From contig JAISSL010000079.1 of assembly GCA_031273145.1 (NCBI GenBank), positions 1 through 5,503 on the forward strand: 5,503 bases of DNA, read 5' to 3'. The translations under genes were made by a program, and so were the position numbers. The stretch is from Zoogloeaceae bacterium. Its GTDB lineage: Bacteria; Pseudomonadota; Gammaproteobacteria; Burkholderiales; Rhodocyclaceae. The notes beneath the pieces were generated by a model. It did no database searches. It was not told the DNA's origin and was given only the letters and a program-made list of their open reading frames with translations. Of the stretch, positions 1-5,503 are shown piece by piece. The first letter of the stretch is position 1. Every line of letters begins with the position of its first letter.

Positions 1-1668
1 AAGCCACAGCAGCCTGAAAACACTCCGATTCTGTTGTCTCCAGAGCAATGCGCTTTGCTCGCCTGACCGCCTGGCAGGAAACAAGGTATTTTGCAGAATG
101 CTGTACAGGGCAATTTCACTGGGATAGACATGCTCAGTGGCTTGAATCAGGGTTGTCACCAACGCGAGCAATTCCCGGCATTCGTCTTCTGTTGCGCCGC
201 GCAAGGTGGGCAAGACAAGATCAAGCCAGACAAGGCGGTAACGCGCCCCTTCCGGTTGCGGTTGCGAATGCAGCCACTCCTTGAGTTCATTCGCCACAGG
301 CAGCGCCGCAGGGGGGATCAGGTTTTTCTGCCGGGACAGAAGCATGAGTTTGATCTCTGAAATGGAGAGAAACAGGCCGCAGACGATGCTGGTTGCGCCG
401 GATACCGTCGTGGTCGCTTGCCGCAGGTTTTCCGGCATGGCGGCGAGCAGGGTTTGCGCCTGAGCGACTTTTATCTCCGACAGCGGCAACGCCTCGCCGC
501 CAAGACGACGAATGCGCTCTTTCAGCGGCGGATGCGTCGCAAACCGGGAAGCCCAAAAGCGGGCAGGTTTTTCACTCGCCCCGAAAAAGAGGTGACTGGC
601 GGCAAGGGCTTGCGGATGCTGGATTTGCGAACCGGCTACCCGCAACTGGTTGAGCGCGGATGCCAATCCGGCAGGGTTGCGGGTGAATTGTACGGCGGCG
701 GCATCCGCCAGATATTCGCGCTCACGGGAAATGGCGGCCTGAATCAGACGCCCGAAAAACAGGCTGACGGAACCGGCAATGTTCAGTATGACGCACATCA
801 TGAGGGCTTGCCCCATGCCTTTCCCCTGCATCGCCCTGGGACGTTCCTGCATTGCCTTTATCATGGCGCGCGCAAAGAGCGTCAGGCCGTAGAGTCCCCC
901 CAAAATGCCGACCAGTTTCATATTGAGGCGGCTATCCCCATGCGCGATATGGCTGATTTCGTGCGCGATAACGCCTTGCAGTTCATCCCGGTTCATGACA
1001 TCCAGCAAACCACGGGTCACGCCAATTACGCTGTCTTGCGTGGAAAGTCCGGCGGCAAAGGCATTCAGGCTGGATTCCATAGGGAGCACAAAGGCAACCG
1101 GCGCAGGAATGCCTGCGGCAATCGCCATTTCTTCTATCACATGCAGCAGACGCCTTTCCGCCGGGTCGGTGGTATTGCGCCCAATGATGCGCCCGCCTAG
1201 TTGCTCCGCAATCAGAAAGCCGCCCTGGCGCGCGATTTGCCGCATTTTGTACAGGGAAACTGCCACCATGCCGATGCCTGCCAATAAGGCAGGGCAGTAA
1301 GGGAGCGGGTCGCTCCAGGGCGAATAGGACTCTATGAATTGCAGCTTTGCGGGACTGAGGGGGGCAGGCGGTTGCCCCAGTATCCAGCCGATAAGGTACA
1401 GAAGAACTATGAACGCCGCGACCAGAAGCAGCAGAAAGGTAGCGAGATCATCCTCCCCCTTCTCGCCATAAATGCCTCCCCCGATAACCAGACAAAGCAC
1501 CACATACATCACGACGACAATCCACCTCTCATCATAGGTCAAGGCGCAAGATACCAGCACAAACAACAGATAAACTGCCGCAACGAAACCAAGCACCGCC
1601 AGCGCGAACCAGAACACCAGCCAGCGGGTTTTTTTCTGGGCTTGTTCCTGGGCAGCAAAAAAATCCAT
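1..1668 (-). CDS. M48-family zinc metalloprotease, membrane-bound, long form (3' end beyond the left edge)
   Basis: Membrane-embedded zinc endopeptidase of the HtpX/Ste24 superfamily; members usually act in membrane protein quality control. The frame is open from ATG 1668 to the window edge: 556 codons, no stop. Hydrophobic segments lie near residues 16-42, 49-66, 77-98 and 124-139. The M48 domain follows: an edge-strand motif NAFAAG (202-207), the zinc motif HEISH (236-240, His236 and His240 as ligands, Glu237 as catalytic base), two more hydrophobic stretches (about 250-265 and 285-305), EYLAD (318-322, Glu318 as third ligand) and THPP (378-381). After about residue 395 comes an extension of at least 160 residues with a hydrophobic patch near 421-440 and a helical tail. 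HtpX is only about 290 residues, so this is not HtpX proper; its substrate is unknown. The start is supported by a GGAAGGG ribosome site 8 nt upstream. The gene follows lnt after 218 bp and probably has its own promoter. Confidence 0.92.
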   Translation of the reverse strand, partial: MDFFAAQEQAQKKTRWLVFWFALAVLGFVAAVYLLFVLVSCALTYDERWIVVVMYVVLCLVIGGGIYGEKGEDDLATFLLLLVAAFIVLLYLIGWILGQPPAPLSPAKLQFIESYSPWSDPLPYCPALLAGIGMVAVSLYKMRQIARQGGFLIAEQLGGRIIGRNTTDPAERRLLHVIEEMAIAAGIPAPVAFVLPMESSLNAFAAGLSTQDSVIGVTRGLLDVMNRDELQGVIAHEISHIAHGDSRLNMKLVGILGGLYGLTLFARAMIKAMQERPRAMQGKGMGQALMMCVILNIAGSVSLFFGRLIQAAISREREYLADAAAVQFTRNPAGLASALNQLRVAGSQIQHPQALAASHLFFGASEKPARFWASRFATHPPLKERIRRLGGEALPLSEIKVAQAQTLLAAMPENLRQATTTVSGATSIVCGLFLSISEIKLMLLSRQKNLIPPAALPVANELKEWLHSQPQPEGARYRLVWLDLVLPTLRGATEDECRELLALVTTLIQATEHVYPSEIALYSILQNTLFPARRSGEQSALLWRQQNRSVFRLLWL

Positions 1669-1676
1669 GTCGTTTT

Positions 1677-1683
1677 CCCTTCC
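1677..1683 (-). promoter_or_regulatory. Ribosome binding site of the M48 protease gene
   Basis: On the minus strand GGAAGGG lies 8 nt before the ATG at 1668. It is the strongest Shine-Dalgarno match near any start in the window and fixes this start, since the protein then begins with a short polar segment followed by a membrane helix. Confidence 0.7.
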
Positions 1684-1697
1684 GTGAAAGAACCTGA

Positions 1698-1706
1698 ATG
1701 ATACCA
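1698..1706 (-). promoter_or_regulatory. Candidate extended -10 promoter for the M48 protease gene
   Basis: The minus strand reads TGG-TATCAT, an extended -10 (TGn) followed by a hexamer with one mismatch to TATAAT. Transcription would begin near 1691, giving a leader of about 23 nt that contains the ribosome binding site. The expected -35 position (about 1721-1726, CCGTCC) does not resemble TTGACA, so the call rests on the extended -10 alone. It is an inference from sequence pattern. Confidence 0.4.
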
Positions 1707-1713
1707 AGCCCCA

Positions 1714-1742
1714 GCAACGGGGACGGATCAATCCCTTGTTGC
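1714..1742. repeat. Imperfect inverted repeat upstream of the M48 protease promoter
   Basis: GCAAC (1714-1718) pairs with GTTGC (1738-1742), and directly inside them GGG (1719-1721) can pair with CCC (1733-1735), leaving an 11-nt loop and a 2-nt bulge. It covers the expected -35 position of the candidate promoter, so it could be a protein binding site, but it is short and may be chance. Confidence 0.25.
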
Positions 1743-1769
1743 AATCAGAAAATGATGAAAACTTTTAGC

Positions 1770-1788
1770 GGGACGCAGGTTGCGTCCC
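1770..1788. repeat. REP-like hairpin, left arm
   Basis: GGGACGCA (1770-1777), loop GGT, then TGCGTCCC (1781-1788): a perfect 8-bp stem with a 3-nt loop. The adjoining bases extend it into CCCCTACA (1786-1793), the complement of the TGTAGGGG in the right arm. Read on the minus strand, the hairpin is not followed at once by a T-run (the next bases are GCTAAAAGTTTT), so it is a poor intrinsic terminator. Confidence 0.7.
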
Positions 1789-1852
1789 CTACAAGCATTT
1801 CTTTGCGTAGAGCCTTTTTTCAACGAGCGATTCCACTGAATTTTTCTGTAGG

Positions 1853-1868
1853 GGCGGCGAATGCCGTC
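1853..1868. repeat. REP-like hairpin, right arm
   Basis: GGCGGC (1853-1858), loop GAAT, then GCCGTC (1863-1868): a 6-bp stem with one G-T wobble on the plus strand. It is preceded by TGTAGGGG (1847-1854), the conserved side shared in inverted orientation with the left arm. It begins about 18 bp past the lnt stop codon. There is no T-run on the lnt side, so a simple terminator is unlikely, though it could protect the 3' end of the operon mRNA. Confidence 0.6.
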
Positions 1869-1886
1869 TGCAAGACTGATGGTTTT

Positions 1887-3437
1887 TTATTTGCCCAGGC
1901 GCAGCCTGGGCAGGACGAAAGGCAACAGGCAGGCTGCCAGCGCAAGCAGGATGGCAGGCCAGTTGCCCAAGTGAATATAGGGCGTCGAGCCGGAATAACC
2001 CGGCGTTTCCACCCGCAAGGCGGCGCGGGTAAAAGTGGGCAGGGCTGCCGCGACATTACCCTTGGGCGTAATCAAGGCGGTTACGCCAGTATTCCCGGCG
2101 CGAAGCACCGGTCGCCCCGTTTCAAGCGCGCGCATCCGGGCAATCTGGAGATGCTGACCGGGCGCAAGCGAGCGCCCAAACCAGGCAGTATTGGAGAGAT
2201 TGACGAGCAGGGCGGCTTCCGGCAGAAAATCCAGCGTCTCCTCGCCAAACAAATCCTCATAGCAGATACTGATGGCGACGCGGGTTCCGGCAATGGCAAG
2301 GGGAGATTGGCCGCGTTCGCCAGCCGTAAAATCAGTCAGCGGAATGTTCGCCAGCCTTAAAAACCAGCGAAAACCCGGCGGGATGAATTCGCCGTAAGGC
2401 ACCAGATGGCGCTTGGCATAGTGCTGGTCGGGCGAAATCCCCAGACTGACCGCGCTGTTGTAATAATGCGTGACCTCTTCCGAACCCGCAGCGCGGGTCG
2501 GGATACCCAGCAGCAAATCGCCGCCAACATCAGTGAGCGCACCCCGAAGTTCCGCCAGATATTCGGGCGGCAGCCGATCCAGAAAGGTGGGAAAAGCCGT
2601 CTCCGGCAGCAAGACCAGTTGGGCAGGATGTTCGAGAATCATATCCCGGTAGAGAGAAAGGGTTTCGGCAAGCTGCCCCGGTTGCCATTTCAGGCTTTGC
2701 GGGACATTCCCCTGAAGGAGGGTAACGGATATAGGTTCTCCCTCCGGGGAAGTCCATTCGATTTGGGCAAGCGCCAAACCGCCGCCCCAAAGGATAAAAC
2801 AGACAAGGTAGGTTCTCCAGTGTTTTTGCCGGAGGGTGGCAAGCCAGACAGCAGTGAGCGCGGCGCAAAAGCCAACGCCATAGACCCCTACAATGCTCGC
2901 GTACCCGGCGAGTGGGCTATCTGCCTGACTGTAGCCCAAAGCGAGCCAGGGAAAGCCGGTCAACACCGAACCGCGCAGTAACTCCCCTAAAGTGAAACAA
3001 CCGGCAAATACAAACGGGGTCACGAAAGAAGCCGGGATAGCTCTGGCAAGACGATAAAAAACATATGCGGCAAGCGCGGGAAAAAAGGCCAGGACAGAGG
3101 AGAAAAGGAGCGTCATCAGCGCCGCCAGCGGGGAAGGGATGGCGGCAAAATCGGACAGGCTGACATAAATCCAGGAAACTCCGCCAAGAAACAGGCCAAG
3201 CCCATAGCAAAAGCCCATGAGAAAGGCGCGTTTGCCATTTTCTACTCTTAATAAGCGCGTATAAAACAGAGCCAGCAGGCCAATCGGCAGCAGGGAAAGC
3301 AGAACATCCCCCATCCCCCCAAGCAGGGCAGAATAGGCCGGAACGGAACCCAGGCCGAGGCAGAAGGCAATCACGCCAAAAGAGCCTGAAAGGCGTTTTG
3401 CGAGGTTCAACAGGCTTCCTGAAGTTCCTTGACCCAT
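1887..3437 (-). CDS. lnt: Apolipoprotein N-acyltransferase
   Basis: Inner-membrane enzyme that moves an acyl chain from a phospholipid to the N-terminal diacylglyceryl-cysteine of lipoproteins, the last step after Lgt and LspA. The protein has 516 residues, normal for the family. Residues 1 to about 225 are mostly membrane helices, including the family's GVSWIYVSL stretch (86-94). A periplasmic nitrilase-like domain covers about 235-480, and a final membrane helix lies near 493-510. The Glu-Lys-Cys triad is intact: Glu279 in LPETAFP, Lys342 in AKRHLVPYGEF and Cys392 in SICYED. Glu350 and Glu394, also conserved, are present, as are NTAWFG (416-421) and RALETGRPVLRAGNTG (436-451). The ATG at 3437 lies 31 bp inside the end of recO with GGAG 8 nt upstream, so the two genes are probably co-translated. 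Its place after recO is unusual; lnt more often follows a corC-type gene. Confidence 0.98.
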   Translation of the reverse strand: MGQGTSGSLLNLAKRLSGSFGVIAFCLGLGSVPAYSALLGGMGDVLLSLLPIGLLALFYTRLLRVENGKRAFLMGFCYGLGLFLGGVSWIYVSLSDFAAIPSPLAALMTLLFSSVLAFFPALAAYVFYRLARAIPASFVTPFVFAGCFTLGELLRGSVLTGFPWLALGYSQADSPLAGYASIVGVYGVGFCAALTAVWLATLRQKHWRTYLVCFILWGGGLALAQIEWTSPEGEPISVTLLQGNVPQSLKWQPGQLAETLSLYRDMILEHPAQLVLLPETAFPTFLDRLPPEYLAELRGALTDVGGDLLLGIPTRAAGSEEVTHYYNSAVSLGISPDQHYAKRHLVPYGEFIPPGFRWFLRLANIPLTDFTAGERGQSPLAIAGTRVAISICYEDLFGEETLDFLPEAALLVNLSNTAWFGRSLAPGQHLQIARMRALETGRPVLRAGNTGVTALITPKGNVAAALPTFTRAALRVETPGYSGSTPYIHLGNWPAILLALAACLLPFVLPRLRLGK

Positions 3438-4138
3438 TTGCGTGTCTCCAATTCTCTCCCGTCGAGATAATAGGCAAGCAGGCGGCGCATGAGCTGCTTG
3501 GCCTCAAGACGGGTGGGGGGGTGGCTGTAATCGTCCCGGCTCATGTCGAGCAGGGTTTGTCCCTGAAACGAGCCTTCTTCCGGCTCGTCGGTGTGCAACA
3601 AAATTGAGCCGCGCTCGATTTCATAACGATAACGCGCAGTAGCTTGAACGGAGCGGCCTTCCACGTCGCTCATGAGCGTAAGACCATATCCCAGTTCGGA
3701 AAGAAGGGCGCGTTCAAAGCTACGCAAATCGGCCTCTGATACCTTGTCGTGCGGCGAATGTCCCAACGAGAGCAGGATTTTGGCGTACTGCATGAACAGG
3801 CGCGGATGAGCATCCTCACGCGGCAAAAGCCGAAGCAGGAGTTCATTCAAGTAATAGCCGCAAAAAAGCGGCAAGCCGGAAAGCAGGGGTTGGCCGCCCT
3901 GCCATTCGGCGCGCATCAGGGTAAGTATCTCGCCCTTGCCCGACCAGGCGACTTCCAGCGGCTGAAAGGCCATGAGCAACCCATGCAGGGTAGAATGAGG
4001 CCGCCGCGCGCCACGCGCCATCAGGGCAAGACGGCCATAATCGCGGCTGAAGGCTTCCAGCAGCAGGCTGGTCTCCCGATAGGGGCGAGTGTGCAGGATG
4101 TAAACCGGCTGGGCGTCGACGCGGCGGTTTCTCGGCAT
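3407..4138 (-). CDS. recO: DNA repair protein RecO
   Basis: Recombination mediator that, with RecR and often RecF, displaces SSB from single-stranded DNA and loads RecA for gap repair; it can also anneal complementary strands. The 243 residues match the family's usual length (about 240-250). The N-terminal OB fold covers roughly residues 8-80, with the typical opening PVYILHTRPYRETSLLLEAF and the GRLALMARGARRP segment (35-47). A helical domain follows, with YYLNELLLRLLPREDAHPRLF (95-115) and FERALLSELGYGL (141-153). The C-terminal YYLDGRELETRKWVKEL (223-239) resembles the proteobacterial ending. The only cysteines are 93 and 243, so the zinc-binding cluster of RecO proteins from other phyla is absent, as in E. 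coli. The start ATG is 3 bp past the era stop and has no clear ribosome site, which suggests translational coupling. Its last 31 bp overlap lnt. Confidence 0.97.
   Translation of the reverse strand: MPRNRRVDAQPVYILHTRPYRETSLLLEAFSRDYGRLALMARGARRPHSTLHGLLMAFQPLEVAWSGKGEILTLMRAEWQGGQPLLSGLPLFCGYYLNELLLRLLPREDAHPRLFMQYAKILLSLGHSPHDKVSEADLRSFERALLSELGYGLTLMSDVEGRSVQATARYRYEIERGSILLHTDEPEEGSFQGQTLLDMSRDDYSHPPTRLEAKQLMRRLLAYYLDGRELETRKWVKELQEAC
3446..3449 (-). promoter_or_regulatory. Ribosome binding site of lnt inside recO
   Basis: GGAG on the minus strand lies 8 nt before the ATG at 3437, inside the recO coding region. It supports the lnt start chosen here over later in-frame ATGs and means the overlap of the two genes is real. 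Confidence 0.6.
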
Positions 4139-4141
4139 GGC

Positions 4142-5029
4142 TTATTCGTAACCCAGATTTTTGATAAAACGCTCATTATCCGCCCAACCGGAACGAACCC
4201 GCACCCAGATTTCCAGATAGACTTTTGTGCCGAACAGGCGTTCCATATCCTTGCGCGCTTCCGTGGCAATCCGCCGCAGTGCCTCGCCGCCCTTGCCGAT
4301 AATCATGGCCTTGTGGTTTTCCTTATCCACGATGATTGCGGCAAAAATGCGCCGCAACGCGCTCATCTCCTCGAACTTTTCGATTTCCACCGCCGTGCTG
4401 TAAGGCAGTTCATCGCCGGTCAAGCGAAAGAGCTTCTCCCGGATGTATTCAGCCGCCAGAAAACGCTCGCTTTTGTCGGTCAATTCGTCCTCGGCAAACA
4501 GCAAGCCTTCATGCGAAAGATAGGCGCTTGCAACCTTGAGCAGTTCATCCGTTTGCCGGTTTTTCGTCGCGGAAATGGGGATAATCGCGGCAAAATCATG
4601 TTTTTTGGCGACTTTTTCCAGAAACGGCAGGAGCCGCGTTTTTTCCCTGATGCGATCCGTTTTGTTGACGACGAGAAGAACCGGCGTTGATTCCGGCAAC
4701 AGGCGCAGCACCGCTTCATCGCGCTCATCGAAGCATCCTGCCTCGATAACGAAAAGAATTGCATCCACATCCGAGAGTGCCTGGCGGACGCTCTGGTTCA
4801 TGGCGCGGTTCAAGGCATTGGCAAAATGCTTCTGGAAGCCGGGCGTATCAACAAAGACGAACTGGGTATCCGCGCGGGTCAGAATGCCGGTAATCCGGTG
4901 GCGGGTCGTCTGCGCCTTGCGGGAGACGATGCTGATCTTCTCTCCGACCAGGTGGTTTAACAACGTCGATTTGCCGACGTTGGGACGCCCCACAATCGCC
5001 AAATAGCCGGAACGCCGGTTCATGGACAT
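4142..5029 (-). CDS. era: GTPase Era, 16S rRNA-binding ribosome assembly factor
   Basis: Essential GTPase that binds near the 3' end of 16S rRNA and helps the 30S subunit mature. The 295 residues match the family. The GTPase domain shows G1 GRPNVGKST (14-22), the G2 region with TTRHR (41-45), G3 DTPG (61-64), G4 NKTD (122-125) and G5 SAT (153-155). The C-terminal KH domain has the RNA-binding loop IIGKGGEALRRI (243-254) and the family's ending with VRVRSGWADNERFIKNLGY. Two starts are possible: ATG 5029, overlapping rnc by 10 bp, or ATG 5023 two codons later, which would give a 4-bp ATGA overlap. Neither has a clear ribosome site, so translation probably depends on ribosomes ending rnc. In the G5 region the glycine common after SAxx is asparagine (SATKN), which I regard as a tolerated variation. 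Pairing with rnc is typical of proteobacteria. Confidence 0.99.
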   Translation of the reverse strand: MSMNRRSGYLAIVGRPNVGKSTLLNHLVGEKISIVSRKAQTTRHRITGILTRADTQFVFVDTPGFQKHFANALNRAMNQSVRQALSDVDAILFVIEAGCFDERDEAVLRLLPESTPVLLVVNKTDRIREKTRLLPFLEKVAKKHDFAAIIPISATKNRQTDELLKVASAYLSHEGLLFAEDELTDKSERFLAAEYIREKLFRLTGDELPYSTAVEIEKFEEMSALRRIFAAIIVDKENHKAMIIGKGGEALRRIATEARKDMERLFGTKVYLEIWVRVRSGWADNERFIKNLGYE

Positions 5030-5503
5030 ACGCCGGTGGTTTTTTCCAGCAGAGCCAGCGCGGCCTGGGCGGCGGCCTGTTCTGCCAGACGACGGCTTTT
5101 GCCCTGACCTTCGCTTTTCAGGGAATACGGGGCTTCAATCGCGCAGGCAACATGAAACAACTGCGCGTGCGCCGCGCCGCTCGTCGTTAGAAGCTGGTAA
5201 GTCGGAAGCGGCAGCTTTTGTCCCTGCAACCATTCCTGCAAACGGGTTTTCGCGTCCTTCAGGGATTGACTGGGAACGATGGCGGCAAGGGTCGGAGCGA
5301 ACAGCTTTTCGATGACTTCGGATGCTTGAGCCAGGCCGGATTCAAGGTAAATCGCGGCAAACAGCGCCTCCAGCGCATCGGCAAGGATGGAAGCGCGGTT
5401 TCTGCCGCCGCTCTTCTGCTCGCCATCTCCCAGAAAAAGGCTATCGCCTAGATGGATGCCCAAGGCCAGCCGGTAGAGCGAATCCTCATTGACCAGATGC
5501 GAG
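5020..5503 (-). CDS. rnc: Ribonuclease III (5' part beyond the right edge)
   Basis: Double-strand-specific endoribonuclease that processes the rRNA precursor and some mRNAs, acting as a dimer with magnesium. The C-terminal 160 residues are present; the first roughly 65, with the first catalytic signature, lie outside. The frame is open to the window edge, so the true start is not visible; the TTG at 5463 is an internal leucine. Visible are SHLVNEDSLYRLA at the start, then LGDSLFLGDGEQKSGGR (18-34 of the fragment) and SILADALEALFAAIYLESG (38-56), which carries the two catalytic acids, Asp42 and Glu45, matching Asp114 and Glu117 of the E. coli enzyme. The double-stranded-RNA-binding domain covers about 80-154, with KDAKTRLQEWLQ (82-93) and KSRRLAEQAAAQAAL (135-149). 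Its stop codon overlaps the start of era. In betaproteobacteria the gene before rnc is usually lepB; that cannot be checked here. Confidence 0.97.
   Translation of the reverse strand, partial: SHLVNEDSLYRLALGIHLGDSLFLGDGEQKSGGRNRASILADALEALFAAIYLESGLAQASEVIEKLFAPTLAAIVPSQSLKDAKTRLQEWLQGQKLPLPTYQLLTTSGAAHAQLFHVACAIEAPYSLKSEGQGKSRRLAEQAAAQAALALLEKTTGVCP

Larger units (their letters stand above)
1770..1868. repeat. Inverted pair of REP-like elements (REPIN-like unit)
   Basis: Two GC-rich hairpins about 64 bp apart face each other, with an exact 8-bp inverted repeat at their inner sides: CCCCTACA (1786-1793) and TGTAGGGG (1847-1854). The 53 bp between them are AT-rich and show no gene. A GTAGGGG-type head joined to an imperfect palindrome, placed in inverted pairs between genes, is the layout of REPINs, which are mobilised by RAYT transposases of the REP family. 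No transposase is in this window. Membership of a repeat family is inferred from two copies only and needs the rest of the genome. Confidence 0.5.

Noticed and set aside
418..1200. A 260-codon plus-strand reading frame opposite the M48 protease gene
   Set aside because: It lies wholly antisense to a gene with intact zinc-protease motifs, shows no recognisable domain and has the low-complexity, shadow-like composition expected from GC-rich codons on the other strand.
1532..1744. A 70-codon minus-strand reading frame overlapping the start of the M48 protease gene in another frame
   Set aside because: It lies in an alternative frame over the first membrane segments of the protease and includes the promoter region. 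No ribosome site or family match was seen.
1770..1793. Intrinsic terminator for the rnc-era-recO-lnt operon
   Set aside because: The hairpin is strong, but on the minus strand it is followed by GCTAAAAG before any T-run, and the right-arm hairpin has no T-run either. A repeat element fits better than a terminator.
1698..2360. A 220-codon plus-strand reading frame covering the intergenic region and the end of lnt
   Set aside because: Most of it is antisense to the conserved C-terminal half of lnt, and the rest crosses the REP-like hairpins. It has no recognisable domain.
3749..4690. A 313-codon plus-strand reading frame opposite recO and era
   Set aside because: It spans two well-supported genes on the other strand and crosses their junction; the translation resembles no family I know.
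5020..5463. A complete 147-residue protein starting at TTG 5463
   Set aside because: The frame continues upstream to the window edge with conserved RNase III sequence (SHLVNEDSLYRLA), so the TTG is an internal leucine codon.

Overview
This window is an ordinary chromosomal segment of a Gram-negative bacterium, most likely a betaproteobacterium. Three things suggest this: the rnc-era-recO order, a RecO without a zinc-cysteine cluster, and an apolipoprotein N-acyltransferase, which implies outer-membrane lipoprotein maturation. The long-form M48 membrane protease also resembles forms I recall from Betaproteobacteria. The lineage is inferred from remembered family resemblance, not from a search. 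Every supported gene lies on the minus strand, so transcription runs from the right edge to the left edge. The long plus-strand reading frames are antisense shadows of these genes.

Right to left (5503 to 1887) is a tightly packed, probably co-transcribed cluster of four genes. These are the C-terminal 160 residues of RNase III (rnc, cut by the window edge), the ribosome-assembly GTPase Era, the recombination mediator RecO, and the lipoprotein N-acyltransferase Lnt. rnc and era overlap by 10 bp, era and reco are 3 bp apart, and recO and lnt overlap by 31 bp. RNase III and Era both act in 16S rRNA maturation, and RecO loads RecA during gap repair. Lnt is the unexpected member: it does the last step of lipoprotein acylation in the inner membrane and usually sits next to a corC-type gene.

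Positions 1669 to 1886 are a 218-bp intergenic region, the only real non-coding stretch. It holds a pair of REP-like hairpins facing each other in inverted orientation, sharing the 8-bp sequence TGTAGGGG and its complement. It also holds a plausible extended -10 promoter and a good ribosome binding site for the next gene.

Positions 1668 to 1 hold at least 556 codons of an M48-family zinc metalloprotease. It has several N-terminal membrane segments, the HEISH and EYLAD zinc motifs, and a long C-terminal helical extension that runs off the left edge. I see no tRNA, rRNA, CRISPR array, insertion sequence or phage gene. The window does not show a clearly new biological system. The points most worth a second look are the protease's C-terminal extension, the REP-like pair and the placement of lnt.
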